The notes below the pieces were generated by a model. The model did no database searches. It saw only the letters and a list, made by a program, of their open reading frames with translations, and had not been told where the DNA came from. Shown in pieces: positions 39,131 through 51,731 of a DNA stretch of 64,000 nucleotides. The stretch's first letter is position 1. Each line of letters begins with the position of its first letter. The translations under genes and the position numbers were made by a program. This stretch comes from Phalacrocorax aristotelis (lineage: Eukaryota > Chordata > Aves > Suliformes > Phalacrocoracidae): NCBI RefSeq assembly GCF_949628215.1, contig NC_134310.1, positions 8,259,401 to 8,323,400 of the forward strand. Reading direction: 5' to 3'.

Positions 39131-41639
39131 GGGGCTGGTGGGGCAAGCTCTGTGGAGGAGAACCAGGTCTAGGGGGTCCCACAGAGGGGTGCAGCTGTGG
39201 TACCAGTGGACAAAGCCCTGCAGCCTCCGCCATCCCACCCCACAGGAGCAGAGGGAGCCAGGGGCTGGCATTTTAAAGACATTGAAGCCTTTTTGGGGAT
39301 GCCAGCCCTGAGCAAAGCTGCTGCCGTCCCTGCTGACTCGCAGGGGAGGTCAACAGGACGGAGCTCCAGGCTCGTGGGACCCACTGGGACAGAAGTTGGG
39401 CAGGCACACAGCCCTCGGAGCCATCTCCAAAAGCCTTTTGCTTTCTTTGTTTTTGGAGTTACTCTGATCAACTATTTGGCCATAAAGATTCTCTCCCTGC
39501 GCTCACTCGGCAAAGGAGGGCACAGCCGGAGGATTTGTTTCTTTCTCTCAGTGGCACAAGAGCCACCTCTGAGCCTTTCAGGGTAATGTTGGAGGGAGGA
39601 GGTGCCCCTGTACAATCCCACTGCTCTCATCTTCTTCATGGCATGGGACAGATTCACCCACAAAATAGTTTCAAGCAATGGTGCATTTGTGTGGTTTGGG
39701 GGGGGAGAATCAGGTCTTCAGCCACCAGTATTGCCCCGAATGCCCATTTCGGCATTTCTGGCCACTTGAATTGATTCTCTCCCAGTTCCAGGGAAATGCT
39801 CTCCCCCCAGCATTTGTCTGAAGGACTTTTTCCCCCATAGGTGTTTTCTTCTAGAAGAAAACACTATGATTTTAGAGAATTAGGAAAATAAAGTGAGCTA
39901 CTCCGCATGTAAAGCCCAGATGTTGCCATCCTGTCCCCATGCTGTGACATGGCCCTTCTCCTCCTGCTCCCGGCTCAGGAGGGTGGTGAGGGGCTCTGAC
40001 CCACGTCCCGCCACTGGAGAGAATAAAATTGCCCCCAAAGTACCCGACAGCAGAGCCATCCTTCCCTTTTTTTTGCACCATCACATCACCCCGCGCCGCA
40101 GGAAGGTGATTTCAAGCACTTTGAGAACACACAAGTTGGTCAGACATTTGGCTTGAGGATATAACCCATCCTCTGGAGCAGGAGAGGGGGAAAGCAAATA
40201 GTTTTGATTTTATTTCAAGTTGAATCTCCAGCGGTGAACATGCAGTGTGCCAGTCGTGGTCTGCAGAGACCTGACAGCTCATGCTACGGAACCAGCTCAG
40301 CACCAGCAAATCAGCAAGAAAAGCCAGGGAATTTCTGTCAGGAAAGCATCCAGCTACGAACCCTGCCATCCTCCCGCAGGCCCAAGTTAATTAGGGCTAA
40401 TTCGCAAGCAGACAACACAAACCACTCTCCATCACACACGGGAGAACGAGCTGCTCAGGGACAGGCAGAAAAAATCTTCCTGCCGTGAAACATTTGCGTT
40501 CAGGGCCTGGGAAACCAAAGAGCAACAGAAACATTAAGAACCAGACAAAAGAAAAAGCCAGGCCCCTCGTAGTGTCCTGTCCGACGCACCACTGGCTGAA
40601 GAGCCCCCACCCTGATGCCGGGAGCCCTGAGACTTTTGGGGAACTCCTTGGGGTGGGGGGCTGAACTCGGCTGCACAACCGCCCCCCTATCCCCATGCTT
40701 CAGGCTTGTTCCTGACAAACTTTGCCCGTTCGTCCTGCCGAGCCCCGTCTCTTGTGCAGCAAGCGTGGTGGAGGTGACAACTCCTCGCTCCCAAGTGCCA
40801 AGGATCTGCCCCAGCAGCAGCTGGAGCAGGAGCTTAAAGCTGCGCCTCGTGCTCAGACGCTGAGGGCCTGGAGCAAGAATTTAAGCAAAAGCCATTTTAT
40901 CCTCACGCTCAACACATCACTGGCACAGCAGTGAGCAGCTGCGGGAAACCACTGCAGGTGAAAGTGAGATGCTGACAGCTGGGCAGGGAGTACCTGGCAC
41001 AAGCTTTTGGAGATAAGGAAGACATTGAGATTAGCAGATGTCGTATCAAGCAGCTGCGAAGAAAATGGCTCTTTTAGGATTAAATATCTGCTATGGAGCT
41101 GACTAGGGTATATAGCCACAATATGGCAATCTGGGGCAATAAATTAATCTACATGCTGAACAGAGCCATCCAACTCACCTTTGCTGTCAAACAGCCTGTT
41201 TACTCCAGGGATAATGATCTCCTTCCAGGCAGTAAACCAGAGAAGGCAGAAGCCAGCACTGCAAGGGGCCAGTGCGAGTCTCTGCACTGCTAAGGAGAGG
41301 CCAGGAAAAAGACCTCAACCCCAGCGCTTGGGAGAAGTGACTTTCTCTCCACCACCCACACCTCTGCTCTCCGTTCCCTTCATTAGAAAATAAGAATAAC
41401 AGCAGCACCTCTGGTAAGCACTCCTCAGGCAGCTGTAAGAGTACAAACCATGGCGTGCCACTCTCACGCCAGACCCCAGCACAGAGGGTGAGCTTCAGCC
41501 ATAAACATGCTGTTCTTTTAAGGAAAAAACGTGGTGGGAGACTTTGGAGGAAAATAGAGATTTCGCCATTTCCCTCCACCAGATAGCTCTGGTTACCTAG
41601 GAACAGACACACTTCTCTAATGCAGTCAGTTCTTCTCAT
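39131..41639. other. Intergenic region between SCAMP4 3' end and CSNK1G2 promoter
   Basis: No exon, RNA gene or mobile element is recognised. A minus-strand AATAAA near 40210 is a possible alternative SCAMP4 polyadenylation site. The rest is unique sequence. Confidence 0.5.
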
Positions 41640-44600
41640 CAAGCACAGGATGAGTATTTATTGTCTTGTGATCAGGAGAAAAACACAAACAAAAAACAGA
41701 GCTCCACAAGTGATGTGAAACATGGCACACATACATGCCACGTGATGCCAAACAAAACCAGAAGCCAGGTCCAGGTCAATGGTGTTAAGAACTCTTAGAA
41801 ATCTAATGTAAACATTTAAAACCATACAGAGGAGTCAAAAAAAAAAAAAAGCCATGGTAGTTCAGGCAGCACGTCGAGTCAACTATCTGGAATTACGGTT
41901 TCTGGCATCAAATAGGATGGAGGGGGGATGAGAGACGGTAGATCCCAGAGAGGTTCGTTTAAGCTCTGTAGAGATCTCAGGCAGTGTGTGCTAATGGGTT
42001 GCGATTTTGGTGTCTGGCTCCCACCATTTTGGTCCTAAGCACTCCTCCTCCTTGCATCAAGCATTTTCAATGTGACTGGATGTGGCTGCTTCAAAAGAGT
42101 GCCCCAGATTATCCTGGGGGGGGGAGGGGGGAGAAGCAGGGCACAGAGTCCCTGGCAATGCTTCTCCTCTTGGTTCCTTTGCAATCTCCAACCTGAGACA
42201 CTAAAAAGGACAGACACCAATCGCTTTTGAAATATTTTGGCAAGAGGCTGAGGACAGCAAGGGGCAGGGCCAGAGGGAGCGTGGTACATGGGTGCACCAT
42301 GTTCTGGTTTCCACGTCTGGCCAACCTCACATTCAGCCCCAGTAACCTTCCCTCACTCCCCCGTAGTGCAATTGTATTTCCAGGCAGTTAACCGACAGGC
42401 AGTTCTTTTATCACTCTGATGGCAAGCGACAAAGAACACTTAAAATTACACTTGACACAAGACAAAGGCACCTGATCGCATTATCAAGCATTTAAGTCGT
42501 GTTCTGTTATGAAGGCTTCAAGCGCTCATACTTACAAGCACATTGCACACTCGCAAGAAAAAAACCCTCGTGTTGGGAGCACGTTAAATATCCCAGACCC
42601 AACAAAAGGCTGGTTCTGCAGCAGGGTGTCAGTGTTGCTTGTAAATGGAAATTCAGGGAGGCTCTGCCCTCTGATTTAGGTTTGCTTTTGCTTTGGCCCT
42701 AGTAACAAAGGTGTCATGCAGACTCCAAGCTGTACTTCACTTAGTATTTACAGTATGACACAGGAAAAGTTAATAGAGCAAATGGGAAGTTCTGCAGGGG
42801 TGATGTGGAAGGAAGAATTCTCCTTTGTGAACTAATAGTTTATTAGATAAGGCACATGTAGAGACAGTTTTCAAAAGATCACTTGCAAATCAATTCCACC
42901 TAGCTAGAACAACCTCTCTGTCCTTTTCCAGGAGCCAACTTTGTTTTCCAGTTACTCAGTGTGAATTTGGAGCAGCTCCACTTACACCAGAACACCTCTG
43001 GCATCCCATCCGCAGCCTGCCAAGCCGGGCTGGCTCTGGGTCTGACCCACAGAGTGCCCAACACCTCCCAAGTCCTGCAGTGGAGCACTCTGTCCTTCAC
43101 AGGATCAATGGCTAAAACTTTCAGAGCTGAAGACTTTGAACACTCACTCCCTATAAAAATACTGGGAACTGACCTCCCAGTTTTGACAGGTTTGAAAAAA
43201 TTCACAGCAGGCTGTTGAAGGGGAAGAAAACACCGCAGCCTTTGCTGCTTGGATCGCTGTGGACACAGGGGAATTGGATGGCTCAGGCTACAGGAGCCCT
43301 GGTGTGCATGCACAGAATGGAGATGAACGACATGACAGGTGCTAGCTCTCAGGAAAAACAATCCCTCCCAACAGCTTCATCCTCACTTTAGCCAATTCTT
43401 GGAGAAAGGCAAAAATTTCTCCCTGCTCATACATGGAAGGAAAGTGCTGCCAGCTACACAGAGGCAGACCAGGTCTGCACAGCTAACATCAGTTACAAGG
43501 ACTAAGAAGCTTTCCTTGGTCAACCAGACCCCACTGCATGTTTGGATTTCAACTACATCGGTAGAAGGCAGAATTAAAACTCTTAATTGTAACAGAACTT
43601 CTCCCAAAGCACACTGGGGTCCCAGCACTGAGATCAAAGCTACCTTGCATCTGGCTACTGGCTGGGAGCTCAGAAAAAAGGGTGTCCCAGCAGGGCAAGG
43701 TGTGTCCTGTGGGGCATTTCTTGGGTCAGCACAAAGCCTGGATGCCACATAAGTGGAATTTAGATGGCGTAGAGATCTCGCGCTGCCCGCCTGTAACAGG
43801 GTGAGCATCACCCAGGAGGCCAGGTCCAAAGCCCAATGTCAGCAAGCTTTTCAAGAGTTTCCAGTGGGCTTTGGATCAGGCTTTTAGCAAGCAATCATTA
43901 ACCAAATGAGATGAATCTGCACCTTTGAAGCACACAGATCTAGAAAAAACATTTAGCAGCAGGGAAAACAAGACTTCTAGCATAGCAGTAGCCCTAGCCA
44001 GGCAAATGAAAACTCTTGTGGACTTTACATCTGAACAACACTCACCCGCAGCGAGCACCGTTATCTAAAGGATTCCTCACCAGAGTGCGCAAGCAAATGC
44101 GGTGGTAGTTTTACAAATACCTTCGATATCACTAGTACCAAATAATTTAGGCATTGCATTTCCCTTAGAGTGAAAAATTCCAGATTATTCATCCAGGAGA
44201 GTAAGCACCAGTTGCTACTACCGGTCTGATTGTGTTTGTTACAATTACAGACGACTTGGGGGCGTGCCATGCATGTGATGAAAACTAAGCAGGGCAGGGA
44301 GGCCAGAGAAGGAGCAATCGCAGTGGTGTTCACCGTCATAGGGAAGTCAGCGTTTTTTGCATGGGGTCACGAAATGATTCCCTCAAGCAGGGCAGTGAAC
44401 GGTTGGTTCCTCAGTCTGCAACAAGGCAAATACTGGTAACTCAATGCAAACGAAAAACTTTCTGATGCAGCCGTGCAGAGCTCCGGAGGGGCCAAGGGCT
44501 GACAGCACGTATCTTCTGCAGTGATGAGACAAAAACCAAAAATGTCCCCAAGGTGACCGGGGTGCTTGGCAGGGGAATGCAAATGATCTTTTCAAATAAC

Positions 44601-44654
44601 AATAATAAAAAGATCAAAAAGAAGAGAATCCAGGCAGTTTGCAGCTGTTGCTGC
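41640..44654 (-). other. SCAMP4: Probable SCAMP4 3' UTR
   Basis: This follows the SCAMP4 stop codon. Two canonical AATAAA signals occur on the minus strand, at 42839-42844 and 41657-41662. The second is followed by a GT-rich stretch (AAGTGTGTCTGTTCC). The UTR length is inferred, not shown. A 14-base A run (plus strand) lies just beyond the proposed end, near 41838. Confidence 0.45.
41657..41662 (-). terminator. SCAMP4: Candidate SCAMP4 polyadenylation signal
   Basis: AATAAA on the minus strand with downstream GT-rich sequence. An upstream AATAAA at 42839-42844 would give a shorter transcript. Confidence 0.4.
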
Positions 44655-44831
44655 TTAAGGCCATTGGTTTCCCGGGGGATAGTTGGACACTGTGGGATAC
44701 TCTGGCAGGCTGTTCCCAGAAAAATTGCTGTACTGGGCCTCTCTGCTGGGGGGGTTCCTCCATGTGCCACTGTTCCACTCATCCTGAGCTTTCTGAAAGC
44801 TTCCACCAGCCCCTCGGTAGATTTTATGTAC
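44655..44831 (-). CDS. SCAMP4: SCAMP4 last coding exon
   Basis: This exon encodes the cytoplasmic C-terminal tail: 58 residues then TAA at 44657-44655. It begins [19 protein letters not shown], the conserved post-TM4 block of the SCAMP family, and continues [17 protein letters not shown], ending in LPEYPTVSN and GNQWP. This tail is characteristic of SCAMP4; SCAMP5 has an unrelated tail. The acceptor is TTAG|GTACAT (AG at 44833-44832), phase 0, matching the end of the exon at 49992. A CR1 LINE starts only 147 bp upstream of this acceptor. The polypyrimidine tract lies in the short unique remnant of the intron. Confidence 0.95.
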   Translation of the reverse strand, partial: VHKIYRGAGGSFQKAQDEWNSGTWRNPPSREAQYSNFSGNSLPEYPTVSNYPPGNQWP

Positions 44832-45065
44832 CTAATGGATGAAAGAGAGAACAAGAGGAAAGTCAGCAATAGGTACCCACACTGCTTCCTCAGAAGAGCT
44901 ATAGTTACTTTGATACTGTATTGTGTATTTGTTTCTCTCTGTAAAGACCTATATTTCCAAGGAACAAAAGCACTAAAAATCATAGAATCATAGAATTGTT
45001 AAGGTTGGAAAAGACCCTTAAGATCATCAAGTCCAACCGCTAACCTATCACTTCCAAGTCCACCA

Positions 45066-47912
45066 CTAAACCATATCCTCAAGCACCACGTCTACCCTTC
45101 TTTTAAATACCTCCAGGGATGGAGATGCCACCACCTCCCTGGGCAGCCCGTTCCAATGCCTGACAACCCTTTCGGTGAAGAAGTTTTTCCTAATATCCAG
45201 CCTAAACTTCCCCTGGCGCAGCTTGAGGCCATTTCCTCTCGTCCTATCGCTTGTTACTAGGGAGAAGAGACCGACCCTCGCCTCGCTACAACCTCCTTTC
45301 AGGTAGTTGTAGAGAGCGATAAGGTCTCCCCTCAGCCTCCTCCTCTCCAGACTAAACAACCCCAATTCCCTCAGCCGCTCCTCATAAGACTTGTTCTCTA
45401 GACCCTTCACCAACTTTGTTGCCCTTCTCTGGACATGCTCCAGTGCCTCGATGTCCTTCTTGTAGTGAGGGGCCCAAAACTGCACACAGTACTCGAGTTG
45501 TGGCCTCACCAGGGCCGAGTACAGGGGCACGATCACCTCCCTGCTCCTGCTGGCCACACTATTCCTGATACAAGCTAGGATGCCTTTGGCCTTCTTGGCC
45601 ACCTGGGCACGCTGCTGGCTCATGTTCAGCCAGCTGTCAACCAACACCCCCAGGTCCTTTTCCTCCAGGCAGCTCTCCAGCCACTCCTCCCCAAGCCTGT
45701 AGCGTTGCATGGGGTTGTTGTGACCCAAGGGCAGGACCTGGCACTTGGCCTTGTTGAATCTCATACCGTTGGCTCCGGCCCAACAATCCCTGTCCAGGTC
45801 CCTCTGTAGGGCCTTCCTGCCCTCCAGCAGATCGACACTTCCACCCAGCTTGGTGTCATCTGCAAACTTGCTGAGGGCGCACTCAATCCCCTCATCCAGA
45901 TCATCAATGAAGATATTGAACAGGACTGGCCCCAACACTGAGCCCTGGGGAACACCACTCGTGACTGGCTGCCAACTGGATTTGACTCCATTCACCACCA
46001 CTCTCTGGGCTCAGCCGTCCAGCCAGTTTTTAACCCAGCGCAGAGTGCACTTGTCCAAGCCGTGAGCAGCCAGCTTCTCCAGGAGAATGCTGTGGGAGAC
46101 AGCGTCAAAGGCCTTACTAAAGTCCAAGTAGACAACGTCCACAGCCTTCCTCTCATCCACTAAGCAGGTCACCTTATCATAGAAGGAGACCAGGTTAGTG
46201 AGGCAGGACCTCCCTTTCATAAACCCATGCTGGCTGAGCCCGATCCCCTGGGTGTCTTGCATGTGCTGCGTAATGGCATTCAAGATGATGTGCTCCATGA
46301 CCTTTCCCGGCACTGAGGTCAGTCTGACAGGCCTGTAGTTCCTCGGATCCTCCTTCCAACCCTTCTTGTAGAGGGGCGTCACATTCACTAGCTTCCAGTC
46401 ATCTGGGACCTCCCCGGTTGACCAGGACTGCTGATAAATGATGGAGAGTGGCTTGGCGAGCTCCTCTGCCAGCTCCCTCAGTATCCTCGGGTGGATCCCA
46501 TCTGGCCCCATGGACTTGTGAACATCCAGGTGAAGGAGCAGGTCGGTGACTGCCACCTCTTCAACAACTGGGACTTCATTCTGCATACTATCTCCATCTC
46601 CCAGCACAGGGGCCTGACAGCCCCGAGGATGACCAGTCTGACTATTAAAGACTGAGGCAAAGAAAGCATTAAGTACCTCAGCCTTCTCCTCATCTTTCCT
46701 GGCAAGGTTACCTTCCGCATCCAACAAAGGAGGGAGATTCACCCTGGTCCTCCTTTTGTCACTGATGTATTTATAAAAACATCTTTTGTTATCTTTAACG
46801 GTGGCAGCCAGTGTAAGTTCCAGCCGGGCCTTCGCCTTCCTAATCTTTTCCCTGCATAACCTCACAACATCCTTGTAGTCCTCCTGAGTCACCTGCCCCT
46901 TCTTCCAAAGGCAGTAAGCTCTCCTTTTTTTCTTGAGTTCCAGCCGAAGCTCCCTATTCAGCCAAGCTGGTCTTCTCCCCTGCCTGCTCGACTGACGGCA
47001 CATGGGGACGGCCTGCTCCTGCGCCTTTGAGACTTCTTTCTTTAATAACATCCAGCCTTCCTGGACTCCTTTGCCCTTCAGGACTGCCTCCCAAGGGACT
47101 CTGTTAACCAGACTCCTTAACAATCCAAAGTCTGCCCTTCTGAAGTCCAGGGTAGTGGTTTTGCTGAACCCCTTCCTTACTTCTCCAAGAATCGAGAACT
47201 CTATCATGTCATGGTCGCTGAGCCCAAGACAGCCTCTGACCACATCACCCACCAGGCCTTCTCTGTTCGTAAACAGCAGGTCCAGCAGGGCACCTCCCCT
47301 GCTTGGCTCGCTTACCAGCTGCATCAGGAAGTTATCTCCCACACACTCCAGGAACCTCCGAGACTGCTTTCTCTCCGCTGTGTTGTATTTCCAGCAGATA
47401 TCTGGTAAGTTGAAGTCTCCCACAAGAACTAGGGCTAGAGATTGCGAGACTTCAGCCAACTGCTTGTGGAGTACTTCATCTGTCTCCTCATCCTGGTTGG
47501 GTGGTCTGTAACAGACTCCCACCAGGATGTCTCCCTTATCAGCCTTCCCCCGACCCTTACCCATAAGCACTCAACCTTATCATTACCGTCATTGAGTTCT
47601 AGACAGTCAAAACACTCTCTAACATACAAGGCTACCCCTCCACCTCTCCTTCCTTGCCTGTCCCTTCAAAAGAGCTTGTAGCCATCCATTGCAGCGCTCC
47701 AGTTGTGTGTCATCCCACCATGTTTCCGTGATGGCGACCACATCATAGTTTCCCTGACACATGATGGCTTCCAGCTCCTCCTGTTTATTGCCCATGCTGC
47801 GTGCATTGGTATAATTGCACTTCAATTGATCTATCGATCTCTTCTCCAACACAGGCATGCCACCCCTAGGCTCATTCCTAGCAAGCCTGGTTTTATCCCC
47901 TTCCCCCTTCAT
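45066..47912 (-). pseudogene. CR1 ORF2: endonuclease-reverse transcriptase (decayed)
   Basis: ORF2 makes the target-primed reverse transcription enzyme. From the N-terminus: APE-type endonuclease (TNARSMGNKQEELE; catalytic Glu in ITETWW; GDFNLPD; LLFTN; LSDHDM), then RT ([53 protein letters not shown]; catalytic FADDTKLGG) and the C-terminal region ending VVLEDMV. The ATG at 47912 lies 2 nt after the ORF1 stop. Breaks: TAG at 47621-47619 with two compensating frame changes between about 47630 and 47540, and TGA at 46013-46011 just after NWLDG. The rest of the frame is open, including the last 311 codons. Confidence 0.9.
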
Positions 47913-47914
47913 AT

Positions 47915-48997
47915 CTATTTTAAAGCCCTCTCAACGAGGCCTGCTAACTCCTGAGCCAAAATCCTTTTCCCCCTTTGTGACAGGTGAACCCCATCTGCCT
48001 CCAGCAGGCCTGGTGCCATGTAAACTGCCCCATGATCAAAAAAACCAAAATTCCACCGCTGGCACCAGCCTCTGAGCCACATGTTAATGAGATGGGACTT
48101 CCTGTTCCTTTCTGTATGTCTCCTGGCTACCAATGGGATGGAGGAAAGCACTACCTGCGCTCCTGATCCTTCAAGCAATCGCCCCAGTTCTCTGGAGTCC
48201 CTTTTGATTGTCTTTGCACCTCTCTCAGCTACCTCATCACTGCCGACCTGAACAACCACTAGTGGATAATAATCGGATGCTTTTACCAGCCCAGGGAGCT
48301 TCCTGGTAATATCTCTTATCCTTGTCCCAGGGAGGCAGCAGACTTCCCTATGGGATGGGTCTGGCTGACACATTGGGCCCTCTGTTCCCCTCAGAAGGGA
48401 GTCCCCTACGACAATTACCCTTCTTTTTTTCTTACCAGTGGCCGTTGTAATGCGTGGGGCTGACTGGTTCCCTCTAGTCAACCCCTTGGGTGGATCACTG
48501 TCCGTATCTTCATCCTCCTGGCCCTCGGGTTCCAGAGCCCCATACCTATTTTGTAAGGGCACCTGGGGGGGCGAAGTCAGCCAGGAGAGGATTCACCTGC
48601 TGCGCTGAGCAGGGATCTGCATCCATCTTCCGTCTCTTGGGTCCCCTCCCTCTGCCTGGCGGCACGAGGGCAGGGGGGCCACTCCTTCTCTTGATGCTTC
48701 CATCTGGTGTGCTTGTCTCAGGGATGGTAGGGAGTGGTTCCACCAGTCTATCTCCCTCTCGCATTCCCTGATACTCCTCAGTCTCACAACTTCCTCTTTC
48801 AGCTCTGCCACCATGCTGAGCAGATCCTCCACCTGCTCACACCTCACACAGGTCCTGTCTCAGGAGCCCTCCATGACTGGAGCAAGGCTCTGGAACTCCC
48901 TGCAGCCAGAGACCTGGGTGGCTGCATGTTTTAGTGGGAGTTCTGTCTGCGTTGCCACATGCCTCCTGGTGATAGCTCTTGTCCGAGCGGAGACCAT
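47915..48997 (-). pseudogene. CR1 ORF1: coiled-coil and SGNH-esterase-like protein (decayed)
   Basis: ORF1 of CR1 encodes an RNA-binding/particle protein with an esterase-like domain. The chosen start (ATG at 48997) begins MVSARTRAIT; earlier in-frame ATGs exist to 49192. A coiled-coil block follows (VEDLLSMVAELKEEVVRLRS), then the SGNH hydrolase: block I VVGDSLLRG with the nucleophile Ser, a PGTRIRDI block, and block V DGVHLSQRGKRIL with the Asp/His pair. Block III reads VGSDE where the family usually has GTND, so the oxyanion Asn is not in its usual place. In-frame stops are at 48862-48860 and 48595-48593. ORF1 ends TAG at 47915. Confidence 0.85.
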
Positions 48998-49383
48998 GGC
49001 TATGTCTTTTCTGGGAGAGCGTAGACCACGAGGACAGCTCGCCAGCTGCCTGCTCGCCCTGCCTGCGCGAACTGCTGTACAAACTGCCGCGCCACGCCCT
49101 TCCTGACACATCACACCATGTTTGCCCGTCCTAGTCGCTGCACTCCCTAGGGAGCCATTTAAAACTCCCGCCGTTGCCCCAGCAATGCCCAAGCCCTGTC
49201 TGCCTCACTCGCGAGAGCGGCCTGTTGTTTTTGGCACGAGGGCCCCACTGGGTTCTTTATCAGGTTCCCTGGCACAGGAAACCCCTGTTTCTACCCCAGT
49301 CTAGCACCCAGTCGCAGGACTTACCATTGCTGCCGCTGCGTGCCTCGCCGACTGAGTGCTGCTTCTGGGATCTCCGCGTTTAA

Positions 49384-49991
49384 ATCAATGTGATTTAAAT
49401 GTATCATCAATGTGATGATATAGTGAACAGAGGTGCAAATAGATAATGTCAACCCAAGACTTGAACCCATTTCAGCCACACGTCTGGGATTCAGGTTGGG
49501 GATCCCACAGCGAGGCAGCCAACCCAGGCCAGTGGGCTGAAACCTCTGTAAAACTGGCACTGCTGCTTCAGCAGGGCTTCTGTCTTCTCCCCTCTGCTGC
49601 CATCAGTCTACTGAAGCTTTCCAGACAGCCCTACCTCCAAATCCTTCTTTCTGCAGAGAACCAAGGACCACTCCCCATCCTGCCACCCAGTCCCCACTGC
49701 AGGCCATCTCAAGATACTTCACCTTTGCCATCAATGAACATCCCAATCGGCAACGAAGCTCGCTTCGAGTGACGTAAAGGAACATCGCCACATGAAATGG
49801 TGACAACATCCAGCCCCAGCCGTCTTGTGTAATCTGGATTCATGCTCTAGATACTCTGAGACACACCAACTGATGACACTATAAAACCTTTAAAAGCAGC
49901 GATGGCTTACAGCGGCTGCTAAGCTGCCCATTCACATTACTGTGATACAAAGTGCGGGTACGCCAGTCAGAGAGACATGAGAAGCACCTAC
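49384..49991 (-). other. SCAMP4: SCAMP4 intron remnant 5' of the CR1
   Basis: Unique intronic DNA between the donor at 49991 (AGG|GTAGGTG) and the CR1 5' end. A short direct repeat (CAATGTGAT) lies at the CR1 boundary. No other structure is seen. Confidence 0.7.
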
Positions 49992-50109
49992 CCTTAAAAT
50001 GCAGATGAGCATTGTGACCGCTGACATTGTAAACATAATGGCAGAAAACAGCATGAACACAGCAGCTGCAGCGTTGGTGCTAAAGAAAGTAACGGCTGCC
50101 AACCAGCCA
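49992..50109 (-). CDS. SCAMP4: SCAMP4 exon encoding TM4
   Basis: 118 bp: one base completing the Cys codon of the previous exon, then 39 codons beginning GWLAAVTFFS and containing the fourth membrane segment (AAAVFMLFSAIMFTMSAVTM and on to LICILR). Borders are TTCCAG|TGGCTGG and TTAAGG|GTAGGTG. Exit phase is 0, matching the last exon. The lumenal loop between TM3 and TM4 (TFFSTNAAAA) is the part least like other family members known to me. Confidence 0.95.
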
Positions 50110-51066
50110 CTGGAAGAAATGGAAAGAAACAAACAGTATCATTATAGCTGTCTTTAAGTGTCCTTATTATCAGAAAGACCATTTACTCATACCCAGAAAT
50201 TACAAGGCAGCTTTAAAGCTCTTGAAAATGAAAAGAATAATGGAGAAAACAGACAGAATTAAATGCAGCTGAGGCAGGTACTTCCCCAAGATCTCAAGTC
50301 TCACTTGCCAGCATCCCTTGCTAATCCAGTCTCAGACCTTTAGGGGACAGCCAGCTGCAGAGACTTTGGGAGGAGAAGATTCATTGCCGAGGTGCTTTTG
50401 ATTGTGCATCTAGAGACCAGACCTGGGAACAGGAGGCTCCTATGACTTACACTGCATCTCTGTTCCTCTGATGGCAATAACCAGGTAGGGTGACTGGAGA
50501 GCATCAGCAGTTAAGAAAACAAAATGCTATACGGAGTACTAGGACTTTCTATTATTTGTAGTTTCAGCAGTAATTGCTCTCAAGTCTCTCAAAGTAGAAA
50601 GTTAAAATGCCAAACAATTATAACATAACCAGGGACAGACACTAAAATGCTCCCATTTATTTTAGGACAACTCTCACAATACTTGCTCTATAGGCCAACA
50701 GTGAGTCATCATGCACTGCTCACCATGTGCTGTGAATAATTTGAGGGCAATGCTAAGAGAGAATCAGATGAATCTTGAAACTGGCTGCTTAAATGGTAAA
50801 AAGAAACGGATATTGTAGGAAGGTGCTACAAAGGACAAGCAGGTGAAGATACCCGACTTCTGCCAGTACAGCAATGAAAACAGAACTGTGTACTCCAAGA
50901 GCAAATATAATTATGCCACAGAGCAAAACAGAAAGCTTCTTCCACTCCACCCTGTACAGACTTCCCAGAGGTGTCTCAAAAGTTCACAGAAACAGCCCAC
51001 GGCCTGAAACTCTCAGTCACGGATGCTGAGTGCTCAGCCATAAGACTGTAGGAGCATCCTGCTTAC
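50110..51066 (-). other. SCAMP4: SCAMP4 intron
   Basis: 957 bp between two SCAMP4 coding exons with canonical GT/AG ends. No repeats or other features recognised. Confidence 0.85.
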
Positions 51067-51168
51067 CAAGCTCCCCATCCGGAGAAACCAATCGCCTGCA
51101 GGATCGTGAGAAGAAACTGTGCACCAAGGATGAAGAAAAAGGCCATAAAATTAAACGAGCTGTCCGAC
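51067..51168 (-). CDS. SCAMP4: SCAMP4 exon encoding TM3
   Basis: 102 bp. The first base completes an Arg codon, 33 codons follow ([18 protein letters not shown] through [13 protein letters not shown]) and two bases of a Cys codon end it. [12 protein letters not shown] is the family-typical entry into the third membrane segment. Borders are CTTCACAG|GTCGG and GCTTG|GTAAGC. Phases match both neighbouring exons. The intron upstream holds the endogenous retrovirus. Confidence 0.96.
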
Positions 51169-51731
51169 CTGTGAAGGAAGAGAGGAAGTTAGGGGGAGAT
51201 TGGCACCTCATGTTGCTTCACACTGATGTTTGACCCCATCACATGCAAACCCTCGAATGTGGTATCTCAGAAGAGATCCCCTACACCGATATACTTTGAA
51301 AGCTATTCCTCGTTCCCTGGCAGTGAAAGCATGCAGATCCATGAATCATCAGCACCTAATCTCTTCCAATAAGTCTGGCTCCTGCAATTGCTCTACCAAA
51401 GTAATTGCATAGATAGATGACAACATGAGGCAAAGCAGTCTCCTGCAGAACAAAGAATACCTGAATCATTTCTCCGACCAAACATCTGAAGACAGCACAG
51501 CCTGACACCTGTGCAGCTCAGCCACTGGCAAGTAGGCACAAGGGCACCTGAACACTGGCAGGCAAAGGTTGCCCATACGCTAAAAGTGATCACTGAACAT
51601 GACAATTCCAGCTGGGAACGTCTCAGTGGCTTCTTATCATTGTGCTTACACACCCACGGTCAATAATGCAGCACTGGGACATACTAGGAAGAAAAACAGC
51701 CACAAGAGAAGTGGGTAGTACTCTGTCCGGG
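51169..51731 (-). other. SCAMP4: SCAMP4 intron, between exon and retrovirus
   Basis: 563 bp of unique intronic sequence up to the retroviral 3' LTR. No other feature is seen. Confidence 0.75.

Larger units (their letters stand above)
44979..49383 (-). mobile_element. Nearly full-length CR1 LINE in SCAMP4 last intron
   Basis: About 4.4 kb, close to full CR1 length. The 3' tail (ATTCTATGATTCTATGATT on the minus strand) is at 44979-44997. ORF2 and ORF1 follow, then a GC-rich 5' region ending near 49383 where the sequence becomes AT-rich. It is in the same orientation as SCAMP4 and fills most of the 5160-bp intron. Both ORFs are recognisable but interrupted, so it is not autonomous. The 5' limit is judged from base composition. 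Confidence 0.93.

Noticed and set aside
47002..47511. 169-codon plus-strand open frame
   Set aside because: Antisense shadow of CR1 ORF2 endonuclease.
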